64,000 nt of DNA. Source: Sphaerisporangium dianthi (GTDB lineage: Bacteria; Actinomycetota; Actinomycetes; Streptosporangiales; Streptosporangiaceae). Shown piece by piece: positions 16,614 to 26,400 of this stretch; position 1 is the first letter of the stretch; every line of letters starts with the position of its first letter. A program made the position numbers and the translations under genes. The DNA lies in assembly GCF_042654065.1 (NCBI RefSeq), contig NZ_JBHSFP010000003.1, positions 124,001-188,000 of the forward strand, read 5' to 3'. The notes beneath the pieces are model-generated. The model had not been told where the DNA came from. It searched no databases and saw nothing but the letters and a program-made list of their open reading frames with translations.

Positions 16614-18290
16614 ATGGACATCGCGGAACCGGACCAGCGTGTGATCGCGGAGGGGGAACGGCGCGCGCCCTGGGCGGCCGGCACGGGACCGCCGCGCGAC
16701 GGCACGACGGGGCCCACGGGGGAGGGCGCGTCGGAGCCGACAGGGAACGGTGCGACGGGGCCGGCGGGGAACAACGGTGCGACGGGGCCGGCGGGGAACA
16801 ACGGTGCGACGGGGCCGGCGGGGAACGGCGAGACGGGGCCTGTCGCGCCGCCCGGGAAGGGCGTGCTGCGGGACGGTAACTTCCGCCTGTTCTGGACCGG
16901 GCAGACGATCTCGCTGATCGGCGGTCAGGTCAGCCTCGTCGCCCTGCCGCTGCTGGCCGTCCTGACGCTGGACGCCGGATCGTTCGAGGTGGGCCTGCTG
17001 GCCGCGCTCGGCCGCGCGCCGTGGCTGCTGTTCGGGCTCCTCGCCGGAGCGCTGGCCGACCGCGTCCGGCGGCGCCCGCTGCTGATCGGCGCGGACCTGG
17101 TGCGGGCGGCGGCGCTGGCCTGGATCCCGGCCGCCGCCGCGCTCGGCGTGCTCACGATGGAACAGCTGTACGCCGTCACGTTCGTCGTCGGGTCCATGAC
17201 CGTCGTGTCCGACGTCGCCGCCCAGTCGTTCCTGCCGAGCCTGGCCGCGCCCGCCCAGCTCGCCGACGGCAACAGCAAGCTGGAGATCAGCCGGGCGTCC
17301 GCGGAGGCCGTCGGCCCGGGACTCGGCGGCGTCCTGGTGCAGGCGGTGACCGCGTCGTTCGCGATCGTCGCCGACGTGGTGTCCTTCCTGCTCTCGGCCG
17401 TCCTGCTCGGCCGGGTCAAGGTGGACGAGCGGACCGTACGGGCCGGCGCCGGGGCCATGACCGGGTCCGGTGCCGGGACAGGTGCCGGGACCGGATCCGA
17501 GGCGGGAGCGAGGGCCGGGGCCGGGTCGGTCGCCGGCGAGGTGCGAGAGGGGATGCGCTTCGTCCTCGGCCACCCCCTGCTGCGGTGGAACGTGCTGGCG
17601 GCCGCGGTGGCCAACTTCTTCGGCAACATCCTGCTCGCCATCCTGGTGCTGTACATCCTCAGGGAGATCGGGCTGGCCCCGGCCATGATCGGGCTGGTCC
17701 TCGGTCTCGGCAGCCTCGGCGCCGTCCTCGGCGCGGCGGTCGCGCAGAGGCTGATCCGGCGGATCGGCTTCGGGCCCACGCTCACCGCGGGCCTGGCGAC
17801 GACCGCGGTGGGGGGCCTGCTCCTCGCCGCGGTGGACGGGCCCTACGCGCTGCGCGTGGCCTGGGCCGTGGCGGCCATGATGCTGCTGCTCGCGGGCGTC
17901 CCCCTCTTCGACGTCGCGGTGGTCACCCTGAGGCAGCTCATCACCCCGCCCCGCCTTCTCGGCCGCGCCAACGCGACCATGCGTTTCCTCGTCTTCGGCA
18001 CGATGCCGCTCGGCGCGCTCGCCGGCGGCCTGCTCGGCGAGCACGCCGGGCTGCGGACGGCGGTCCTCGTGGCCGGCGCCGGCCTGGCCGGGCCCGTCGT
18101 CATCGTGCTGGTCTCCCCGCTCTCGCGGCTGCGCTCGCACCTGCCGCCGTCCGAGACGCGCCTGCCGACGCCCGGGGCGCACCCGCCGCCGGCCGAGGCC
18201 CACCCGACGCGGCCCGGGGCGCCTCCCGCGCCGGACGGGGCGTCATCCGAACCGCTTTCCGACATCACGACTTCTGGAGGAACCCCATGA
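16614..18290 (+). CDS. MFS exporter (EntS-like) of the NRPS locus
   Basis: 558 residues from ATG 16614, with a strong purine-rich RBS. Residues about 1-83 are a Gly/Pro/Thr-rich cytoplasmic extension containing three GATGPAGNN units. A 12-segment MFS core of the MFS_3/EntS type follows from FRLFWTGQTISLIGGQVS. The cytoplasmic loop motif GALADRVRRRPLLIG is typical of the superfamily, and a Gly/Ala-rich expansion of about 30 residues fills the central loop (17439-17534). The C-terminus is a Pro-rich tail. EntS-like members export siderophores and peptide metabolites. The ATGA overlap with the dioxygenase gene places it at the head of the biosynthetic operon, so it probably exports the NRPS product. 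Confidence 0.85.
   Translation: MDIAEPDQRVIAEGERRAPWAAGTGPPRDGTTGPTGEGASEPTGNGATGPAGNNGATGPAGNNGATGPAGNGETGPVAPPGKGVLRDGNFRLFWTGQTISLIGGQVSLVALPLLAVLTLDAGSFEVGLLAALGRAPWLLFGLLAGALADRVRRRPLLIGADLVRAAALAWIPAAAALGVLTMEQLYAVTFVVGSMTVVSDVAAQSFLPSLAAPAQLADGNSKLEISRASAEAVGPGLGGVLVQAVTASFAIVADVVSFLLSAVLLGRVKVDERTVRAGAGAMTGSGAGTGAGTGSEAGARAGAGSVAGEVREGMRFVLGHPLLRWNVLAAAVANFFGNILLAILVLYILREIGLAPAMIGLVLGLGSLGAVLGAAVAQRLIRRIGFGPTLTAGLATTAVGGLLLAAVDGPYALRVAWAVAAMMLLLAGVPLFDVAVVTLRQLITPPRLLGRANATMRFLVFGTMPLGALAGGLLGEHAGLRTAVLVAGAGLAGPVVIVLVSPLSRLRSHLPPSETRLPTPGAHPPPAEAHPTRPGAPPAPDGASSEPLSDITTSGGTP
16749..16829. repeat. Three tandem 27-bp repeats in the exporter 5' coding region
   Basis: Units start at 16749, 16776 and 16803 (GGTGCGACGGGGCCGGCGGG core) and encode collagen-like GATGPAGNN nonapeptides. 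The period is a multiple of three, so copy number can change without frameshift. Confidence 0.9.
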
Positions 18291-19366
18291 CCGCTGAGAC
18301 GACCGGCAGGGCCATGCCCGCCGGCGCGCCGGCCCGCGGACCGCGGCGCCGCGCGATCCAGCTCACCGATCTGGACCTGGTGACCGTCGACACCACGGCG
18401 GGACCGTCGGCGCTCGTCCGCCCGAACGTCCCCGGCGTCGACCTGGCGCGCTGGCTCCAGGACAACCGCGACCGGGTGGAGCGGCTGCTGGCGGAGCGCG
18501 GCGCGATCCGCTTCCAGCGGTTCGACGTCACGACCGCCGCCGGCTTCGAGACCGTCTCCAGCGCCCTGTCCCCCGAACTGCTGAACTACGTGTACGGGTC
18601 GACACCGCGCAGCCGCGAGAAGGGCGGCGTGTACACCTCCACGGAGTACCCGCCGGACCAGACCATCCCCCAGCACAACGAGATGGCCTACTCCACGCGC
18701 TGGCCGATGAAGCTGTGGTTCTACTGCCAGTACCCGGCCGCCGCGGGCGGTGAGACGCCGCTCGCCGACAGCCGCCGGGTCCTGCGCCGCATCGACCCGG
18801 CCCTGCGGTCGCGGTTCGCCGGACGGGGCGTGCGGTACGTGCGCAACTACGGCGGCGGCCTGGACCTGTCGTGGCAGCAGGCCTTCGAGACCGAACGCCG
18901 CGAGGAGGTCGAAAGCACCTGCCGCGACCTCGGAATCGCCTACGAGTGGTTCGCCGACGGGCGGCTGCGCACCTGGCAGGTCTGCCAGGCGGTGGTGGAC
19001 CACCCCGTGACCGGCGAGGCCGCCTGGTTCAACCAGGCCCACCTGTTCCACCCGTCGAGCCTTCCCGCCGAGGTCCGCGAGTCGCTGCTGGACTCGGCCG
19101 GCGAGGAGAACCTGCCCCGCAACGCGCTGTACGGCGACGGCACCCCGATCGAGGAGTCCGCGCTTGAGGAGATCAGGCAGGCGTTCGACGCCGAGACCGT
19201 CGCCGAGCCGTGGAGCGCCGGCGAGGTCCTGCTGATCGACAACGTGCTGATGTCCCACGGCCGCCGCCCGTACGAGGGGCCGCGGAAGGTGCTCGTGGCC
19301 ATGACCGACCCCAATCCCGTCCCGGTGTCCCCGGCGGACGGCGACAAGCAGGAGGACAGCAAGTGA
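18287..19366 (+). CDS. TauD/TfdA-family Fe(II)/2-oxoglutarate dioxygenase, probable beta-hydroxylase
   Basis: 359 residues; ATG overlaps the exporter stop (ATGA) and follows CTGGAGGAACCCC. The iron-binding facial triad is readable as His130 and Glu132 in PQHNEMAY and the distal His324 in SHGRRPY. The neighbouring GGETPLADSRRV and WFNQAHLFHP segments are characteristic of SyrP/clavaminate-synthase-like members that hydroxylate amino acids on NRPS carrier proteins. It is translationally coupled to an NRPS whose A domain carries an aspartate code and whose C-like domain lacks catalytic His. This suggests it hydroxylates carrier-bound aspartate at the beta carbon. Direct hydroxylation of a free amino acid is the alternative. 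Confidence 0.85.
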   Translation: MTAETTGRAMPAGAPARGPRRRAIQLTDLDLVTVDTTAGPSALVRPNVPGVDLARWLQDNRDRVERLLAERGAIRFQRFDVTTAAGFETVSSALSPELLNYVYGSTPRSREKGGVYTSTEYPPDQTIPQHNEMAYSTRWPMKLWFYCQYPAAAGGETPLADSRRVLRRIDPALRSRFAGRGVRYVRNYGGGLDLSWQQAFETERREEVESTCRDLGIAYEWFADGRLRTWQVCQAVVDHPVTGEAAWFNQAHLFHPSSLPAEVRESLLDSAGEENLPRNALYGDGTPIEESALEEIRQAFDAETVAEPWSAGEVLLIDNVLMSHGRRPYEGPRKVLVAMTDPNPVPVSPADGDKQEDSK

Positions 19367-22300
19367 CCACGTCATTCGAGGCCGCCCGCCCGGCCGCGCT
19401 GGAGGGCTTCCCCCTCTCGGCGCACCAGCGCGACGCCTGGCCGCGCACGGGCGTCGCCGGCGCGCCCACGATCACCTGCGCCGTGGACATCGACGGCGAC
19501 CTCGACCGGAACGCGCTGCGCCGGGCGATCGCCGAGCTGGTACGCCGGCACGAGATCCTGCGCACGGGGTTCCACTCCGTCCCCGGCCTGACGCTGCCCG
19601 TACAGGTGATCAGCGCCACGGCCGGCGTGCCCCTCGCGGACCTCCACCCCGGCGAGCCCGTGCCCGGGGACGACGACCCGGTGGCGCGGTGGGCCCGCAC
19701 CCCGGTCGACCTCACCGCCGGCGGGCTGCTCTCGGCGGCCCTGTGCCGGCGGTCCCCGCGCCGGCACACGCTGCTGCTGCGATTACCGCTGCTGTGCGCC
19801 GACGCCGCCGCCATGGAACTCCTCGTCCACGAGCTCGCTGCCCTGTACCGGGGTGAGCCTCTGGCCGACGAGGCCGGGCGGTGGCAGTACGTGGACCTGT
19901 CCGAATGGATGACCGACCAGGTCGCCGCCGCCCGCACCGGCAGCGCGGACCTCACCGGCGGCGCGGCGGTGGCGGCCGGCGCCGGAGCCGGGTCGCGCCC
20001 GGCGGGGGAGGGACCGCCCCGCCTGCCCTTCCAGCTCCAGACCGCGCTCCCCGACACCGCGGCCGTGCCCGCGGGGACCGGCGAGGTGGCCGTGGCGATC
20101 GGCGCGGCGGCGTGGAGCGGGGCCCGGCGGGCCGCCGAGCGGCTGGAGGTCCCGGTACGGGCGCTGCTCGCCGCGTGCTGGGCGGCGACGCTCCACCGCT
20201 ACACCCGGCAGCGGTCGATGGTCCTGACCGTCGCCGTGGACGGCCGCGACGAGGCCGAGGCGCGTGGGGTGGCCGGGCCGCTGACCCGGGACATGCCCAT
20301 GACCCTTGAGGTTCCGGAGACCCTTCCGTTCGAGGACCTGGCCCGCCAGGCCGCGCGGCTGGAGGCCGATCTGCGCACGGCCCGGTACCTCCCCGGCGCC
20401 GGCGACCTCCGGCCGGCGCCCGCGGGCGAGGAGTCTTTCCCGGCACACCCGGTGGCGTTCGCCCACCACGCCGTCGCCGCGCCGCCGCCCGGCGACCCCG
20501 CCTTCTCGGTCGGCTCGCTCGACCTCGGTCCGGGTCACCACCCGCTCGAGCTGCGTTGCGTCGAGCTACCCGGGACGGCGCGGCTCACGCTGCACCACTG
20601 CCCGAGGCGGTACGACCGCGCGGACGTCGTCCAGCTCGCGGCGGCCCTCGCCACGCTGATCACCCACGCGGCCGAAGAGCCCGGGACGCCCGTCGGCCTG
20701 CTGCGGCTGACCGGCGCGCCGGAGCCCCGCCCCGCCGTCTCAGGCGACGACCCCGCACTGGTGCACGAGCTCTTCGGACGGCACGCCGCCGCCACGCCGC
20801 ACGCCACCGCGGTGGCCTTCGAGGACGACCACCTCACCTACGCCGAGCTGCACGGCCGCGCCCGTCGCGTCGCCGCCCGGCTCGCCGGCGCCGGCGTCCG
20901 GCCGGGGGACCTGGTGCCGCTGTTCGCCGACCGAGGGCTCGACGCCATCGCGGGCGTGCTGGGAATCCTCATGGCCGGGGCCGCGTACGTGCCGATCGAG
21001 CCGGTCACCCCGGCCAGACGGCTCGCCTTCCTGCTGGAGGACACCGGCGGGGGACCGGTCCTGACCCAGGCGCACCTGACCGGGCGGCTCCCCGCCGGAT
21101 CGTCCCCGATCGAGCTGGACGGTCTGCGCGAACCGGCGACGGCCGCGGCCGCTCCGGGCGCGCTTCTCGCACCGGCGGAGCCCGGGGACACTCCGGACGC
21201 GACACGGGGCCCGGCGGAGGACTCGGCCGCCACCTCGCCGCCGGACCGTCACGGGCCCGCGTACGTGATCTACACCTCCGGGACGACGGGGACGCCCAAG
21301 GGAGTGGTCGTCGAGCACGACCAGCTCGCGCACTATGTGGCCGGCGTGACCGCCGCCCTGGGCGCGCCGGTCGCGGGCGGCTTCGCCATGGTCTCCTCGC
21401 TCGCCTCCGACCTGGGCAACACGGCGCTGTTCCACGCGCTGTGCAACGGCGGAACGCTCCATCTGATCTCCAAGGACCGGGCCTCGGACCCCGACGCGCT
21501 GGCCGCCTACTTCCGGCGGGCGCAGGTGGACCGCATGAAGATCGTCCCCTCCCACCTGCGCGCCCTGCTGGACGCGGCGACGCGGCCGAGCGACCTGCTG
21601 CCCCGCGTCGCCCTCGTGCTCGGCGGCGAACCCTGCCAGCCGGACCTGGTCGACCGGGTCGAGTCGCTCGCGCCGTCCTGCGCGGTGATCAACCACTACG
21701 GCCCGACGGAGACGACCGTCGGCGCGACCACGCACGCCGTCACCGCCGACGGCCTGGACCCGCGGTGCCGCACGGTGCCCATCGGCCGGCCGCTCGGCCG
21801 CACCAGGGTGCTGGTGCTCGACCCGTCCGGCAATCCCGTCCCCGACTGGGTGCCGGGCGAGGCGTACGTGGCCGGGCCCCAGGTGGCGCGCGGCTATCTG
21901 AACCGGCCCGACCTCACCGAGGAGAGGTTCGTCCCCGACCCGGCCGGCGGCGCGCCCGGCGCCCGCATGTACCGCACGGGCGACCGCGTCCGGCGGTTGC
22001 CCGGCGGCGCGCACGAGTTCATCGGCCGCGTCGACGACCAGGTCAAGGTGCGCGGGTTCCGCGTGGAGCCCGCCGAGATCGAGGCCGTGATCCGGACCCA
22101 TCCGCGGGTACGCGACGTGGCCGTGCTCGCCCGCGAGGACGCCGCCGGCGACCGGCAGCTCGTCGCGTACACGGTGGCGCGCCGCGCGTGCGGCGCCTCC
22201 GGCCCCGTGGAGCTCGCCGGCCTGCGGGAGTTCCTGCTGGAACGCCTGCCCGACCACATGGTGCCCGCCGTGACGGAGACGCTGGACGCGCTGCCGCTCA

Positions 22301-23493
22301 CCCCGAACGGCAAGGTCGACCGGGCCGCCCTGCGCGAGCGCGCGCCCGCGGCGGAGACGCACGGGCGTCCGGTCGTCGCGCCGCGGGACGAGGACGAGGC
22401 GCGGCTGCTCGCCATCTGGCAGGACACGCTGCGCACCCGCCCGCTGGGCGTCACGGACGACTTCTTCGAAGCGGGGGGCAACTCCCTGCTCGCCGTCCGG
22501 CTCATCGCCCAGATCCGCAAGCGGACGGGGCACAACCTTCCGCTCGCGTCCCTGTTCACCGACGGCACGATCGAGGCGATGGCCCGCCTCCTGCGCGCGG
22601 ACGCCGGGGCAGGCCGGGACCGCCGGGACGGCGCCGCCGGGGACCCGATCACCGTGCCGATCCAGCCCCTCGGCGCGCGGCGGCCGTTCTTCTGCGTCCA
22701 CGCCGGGGGCGGCACCGCGCTCGGGTACCGGGACCTGTCCCGTCACCTGGGCGCCGACCAGCCGTTCCACGCGATGCAGTCGCTCGGGCTGGACGGCGTC
22801 CAAGAACCCCTGCCGACCCTCGCCGAGATGGCCCGCCGCTACGTGGAGCGCATGCGCCGGATCCAGCCCGAAGGACCGTACCTCATCGGCGGATGGTGCC
22901 TGGGCGGGATCATCGCCTACGAGATGACCCGCGTGCTGCGCGCCCAGGGGCAGCGGACCGGCCTGCTGGTGCTCATCGACAGCGAGTCCCCGGCCACCGC
23001 CGCCGAGAGCCTGCGGGCCCAGGAGGGCGACGCCGGGGACCTGGACGACACGACCCTGCTCAAGCGCTTCGCCTGGCACTTCGGGATCGAGGACACCCGC
23101 GCCGACCTGGCCGACCTCACCGAGGAGCAGCGGCTGCGGCACCTGCTCGACCTCGCCCGGCGCCACGACGTGCTGCCGCACGACGCGGGACCGGAGCAGC
23201 TCGGCTGGCTGCTGCACGTCTACAAGAACAACATCCTGGCCGTGCACGAGTACCTGCGCACGTTCACGCTCGAGGCTCCGCCGGACCACCCGGTGGTGCT
23301 GTACCGGCCGGTGCGGGAGCTGGACGCCGGGCAGGACGTCGCGTTCGGCTGGACCGGGCTCGCCGGCGCGCGGCTCAGCGTCGAGCTGGTCCCCGGCGAC
23401 CACCACACGGTCATGCGCCCTCCGGCCGTCGCCGTGCTCGCCGAGCGGCTGGCGACGCTGCTCGGCACCTGCCAGGAAGGATGGGAGTGCTGA
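19363..23493 (+). CDS. NRPS: inactive C-like domain, A(Asp-type), PCP, thioesterase with Cys nucleophile
   Basis: 1376 residues from a GTG overlapping the dioxygenase stop, RBS CAGGAGG. (1) C-like domain, about 15-430, in which HHxxxDG is replaced by PLLCADA near 141-147. (2) A domain, about 465-985, with YTSGTTGTPKG at about 637, NHYGPTETT, YRTGDR and LTPNGKVDR. Pocket residues read from the usual positions give D-L-T-K-V-G-H-V-G plus the conserved Lys, one conservative change from the published aspartate code. (3) PCP with phosphopantetheine Ser1041 in GGNSLLA. (4) Type I TE from about 1100, nucleophile Cys1179 in GGWCLGG, Asp in LIDSES, His in GDHHTVM. The likely job is to load aspartate, present it for hydroxylation and release the final peptide. 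Confidence 0.92.
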   Translation: MTTSFEAARPAALEGFPLSAHQRDAWPRTGVAGAPTITCAVDIDGDLDRNALRRAIAELVRRHEILRTGFHSVPGLTLPVQVISATAGVPLADLHPGEPVPGDDDPVARWARTPVDLTAGGLLSAALCRRSPRRHTLLLRLPLLCADAAAMELLVHELAALYRGEPLADEAGRWQYVDLSEWMTDQVAAARTGSADLTGGAAVAAGAGAGSRPAGEGPPRLPFQLQTALPDTAAVPAGTGEVAVAIGAAAWSGARRAAERLEVPVRALLAACWAATLHRYTRQRSMVLTVAVDGRDEAEARGVAGPLTRDMPMTLEVPETLPFEDLARQAARLEADLRTARYLPGAGDLRPAPAGEESFPAHPVAFAHHAVAAPPPGDPAFSVGSLDLGPGHHPLELRCVELPGTARLTLHHCPRRYDRADVVQLAAALATLITHAAEEPGTPVGLLRLTGAPEPRPAVSGDDPALVHELFGRHAAATPHATAVAFEDDHLTYAELHGRARRVAARLAGAGVRPGDLVPLFADRGLDAIAGVLGILMAGAAYVPIEPVTPARRLAFLLEDTGGGPVLTQAHLTGRLPAGSSPIELDGLREPATAAAAPGALLAPAEPGDTPDATRGPAEDSAATSPPDRHGPAYVIYTSGTTGTPKGVVVEHDQLAHYVAGVTAALGAPVAGGFAMVSSLASDLGNTALFHALCNGGTLHLISKDRASDPDALAAYFRRAQVDRMKIVPSHLRALLDAATRPSDLLPRVALVLGGEPCQPDLVDRVESLAPSCAVINHYGPTETTVGATTHAVTADGLDPRCRTVPIGRPLGRTRVLVLDPSGNPVPDWVPGEAYVAGPQVARGYLNRPDLTEERFVPDPAGGAPGARMYRTGDRVRRLPGGAHEFIGRVDDQVKVRGFRVEPAEIEAVIRTHPRVRDVAVLAREDAAGDRQLVAYTVARRACGASGPVELAGLREFLLERLPDHMVPAVTETLDALPLTPNGKVDRAALRERAPAAETHGRPVVAPRDEDEARLLAIWQDTLRTRPLGVTDDFFEAGGNSLLAVRLIAQIRKRTGHNLPLASLFTDGTIEAMARLLRADAGAGRDRRDGAAGDPITVPIQPLGARRPFFCVHAGGGTALGYRDLSRHLGADQPFHAMQSLGLDGVQEPLPTLAEMARRYVERMRRIQPEGPYLIGGWCLGGIIAYEMTRVLRAQGQRTGLLVLIDSESPATAAESLRAQEGDAGDLDDTTLLKRFAWHFGIEDTRADLADLTEEQRLRHLLDLARRHDVLPHDAGPEQLGWLLHVYKNNILAVHEYLRTFTLEAPPDHPVVLYRPVRELDAGQDVAFGWTGLAGARLSVELVPGDHHTVMRPPAVAVLAERLATLLGTCQEGWEC

Positions 23494-23494
23494 C

Positions 23495-26400
23495 ATGCGG
23501 CCCGACCCCCGATGGAACGCGACGGCGCGGCCGTATCGCGTGGACACCATCCATGAGCTGGTGCGGGAGCAGGCGGCCCGGCGTCCGGACGCCGTCGCGC
23601 TGATCGACGGCGAGGTCCACGTGAGCTACGGCGTGCTGGACGCCGCCTCCGACGAGTACGCGGTGCGCCTGGCCGATCTGGGCGTCGGGCCCGGGACGAT
23701 GGTCCCGGTCGTGATGCCGAGGTCGGCGCGGCTGGTGGCGGTGCTGCTGGCCGTGCTCAAGCGGGGCGCCGCGTACGGCGCCCTGGACCCCCGGTGGCCG
23801 GCCGGCCGGCTGGCCGCCCTTGCACGGCAGTGCGGCTCGATCGTGGTCGCCGGTGACCCCCTCCTTCCCGGCGACCCCGGCGACCCCGGCGGCCCCGGCG
23901 GACCTGATGGTTCCGGCGGACCTGATGGTCCTGGTCCGAACGGACCCGGGGTGCCGGGCGGATCCGCAGGATCCGGCGGCCGTGAGGGGCGCGGCGGCGG
24001 GGACTGGCCCGTGCCGGTCTGGGTGCCGCCGCCGGCCGGCCTCGCCGAGGTGGCCGCCACGGCGCGCACCCACGAGCCGGTGGCCGTGTCCGGGGACGCG
24101 CCCGCCTCCATCTTCTTCACCTCTGGCACGACCGGCGCGCCCAAAGGCGTCGTGTCGCCGCATCGCGGGACCGTCCGGTTGTTCCAGGACTGCGAGTTCG
24201 CCGTCTTCGACGAGCACACGGTCATGCCCCAGGCGGCCCCGCTGCCCTGGGACGCCTTCAACCTGGAGCTGTGGAGCACGCTGATGAACGGCGGGACGTC
24301 GGTGCTCGTCCACGGCGAGCACCTGCTGCCCGGGCGGCTCCGCGAGATGGTGGCCCGCCACGGCGTCGACACCCTGTGGCTGACCGCGTCGCTGTTCAAC
24401 CTCTACGTCGACGAGGACCCGGCGGCGTTCGACGGCGTGCGGCAGGTCATGACGGGCGGCGAGCGCCTGTCGGTCCCGCACGTGCGGCGCTTCCTGGACC
24501 ATCACCCCGGCATCAGCCTGCTCAACGCGTACGGCCCGGTCGAGAGCACGATCTTCGCGACGACCCACCCGATCACCAGGCAGGACCTCGACGCGCACGC
24601 GCAGGTGCCGATCGGCCGTCCCGTGGCCAACACCGCCGTGCACGTCCTCGACGGGGACCGGCCCTGCCCGGTGGGGCGGCGAGGCGAGATCTGCATCGCC
24701 GGCGACGGCCTGGCCGTGGCCTACCTGAACGATCCCGGCCTGACGGCGGGCAGGTTCACCACGGTGGACATCGACGGCGTCCCCACGCGGGTCTACCGCA
24801 CCGGCGACCTCGGCCACTGGTCGGACACCGGCCTGCTGCACTTCGCGGGCCGGGCGGACCGCCAGGTGAAGATCCGCGGGAACCGGATCGAGCCCGCCGA
24901 GATCGAGCGCGCGGCCGGCGAGATCGCGGAGGTCGGCTGGTGCGCCGCCGTACCGGTGGAGGAAGGCGGGACGTTCCGGCGGATGGTGCTCTTCTACCGC
25001 GCCGGCGACGGCTCCTCCTACGGCTCCGCCGAGCGTGGCGCCGGCACCGCCGGGGGAGTGGAGACGGGCGCCGGCGACGGCATCGGCCCGGCCGAGGTGA
25101 CCGCGCTGCTCCGTGCGCGGCTGCCGGGGTACCTGGTGCCGGACGAGGTGTGCGAGGTCCGGCGGATCCCGCTGACCCCGACCGGCAAGCTCGACCAGCG
25201 CGCCCTGCTGGACCTCACCTCCGCCGGCCGGCTCCGCGCGGGCGCCGCCGCGAGCGGCGGCGCCTCCGGCGGAGACCGGGCGGACGCCGCCACCCCCGCG
25301 GCGATCGGGCCGGATGCCGTCGTCCCCGCGGGTGACGGGCCGGGTGCCGCGGCGCCCGGCGGTGACCCGGGGCCGGTCGCCGCGCCGGGCTCTTCGCGGG
25401 ATGAGCTGGCCGCCGTGTACGCCGAGGTGCTCGATCTGCCCGCCGTCCCGCATGACGTCCCGTTCTTCGCGCTGGGCGGCGACTCGCTGGCCGCGATGCG
25501 GTTGTGCACGCGGGTGGAGGCCCGCTTCGGCGCGACCGTCCCGATATCGCAGCTGTTCCGCACGCCCGAGGTGGCCGCGCTCGCCGCGTGGCTGGACCGC
25601 GCCCTGGCCGCGGAGACCGCGCGGGCCGAGCCGGGGGACACGGTCGACCCTCGCCGCGTGCCCCTGATGCCGATGCAGGTCGGGTTCCTGCTCAGGCACC
25701 TGATCGACCCCGACGACGTCTCCGGCCTGTGCCGGCTGGCGTGGTGGCTGGAGGGTCCGGTGAACGAGTGGGCGCTGGCCGGCGCGGTCCAGGACGTGAC
25801 CGAGCGGCACGAGGCGCTGCGCGCGCGGTACGTCGTCGAAGAGGACGCGCTGGCGGTCGTGGCCGCCGGCGCGTCCACCGGCCGCGCGCCGCGGGCCGGC
25901 ATCCCCGCCGGCTGGGAGGTGCTGACCGGCGCGCCCGACGAGGATGCCGCCTGGCAGGCGCTGGACGCGGCGCTCACCCGGCCGTTGCTCCTGGACGAAG
26001 GCGAGGTGTGGCGGGCCGGGCTCGTGCGGGCCCGCGACACCGGGCGGACGCTGTTCGCGCTGGCGGTGCACCATGTCGCCTTCGACGAGTGGTCTCAGGA
26101 GGTCCTGTGCGCCGACCTGTCCGCCGCCTACCGGTTCCGGCTGGACGAGGCCCGCGGTCAGGCGGGCCGTCCTCTGGCGGACCGGATCAAGGACGGCGGT
26201 CCCGAGGCGGACCGGCCGCGAAGCGCAGGGCGGTCCGGCGGCGGCCGGTTCCCGTGGGAGCGGCCCGCTCCGACGCTGGCGCGGGTGGTCACCGAGTATC
26301 GGCGGCAACTCCGTCACGCGGACCTGGCCGCCCAGCGCGAGTACTGGCGCTCCGCCCTGCGCGGACTCCCCAGACCGGCCATCCCGGCGATCCCGGCCGC

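Noticed and set aside
16749..16829. 27-bp repeats as a CRISPR or integration array
   Set aside because: They are in-frame, spacer-free and encode collagen-like residues within the exporter gene.
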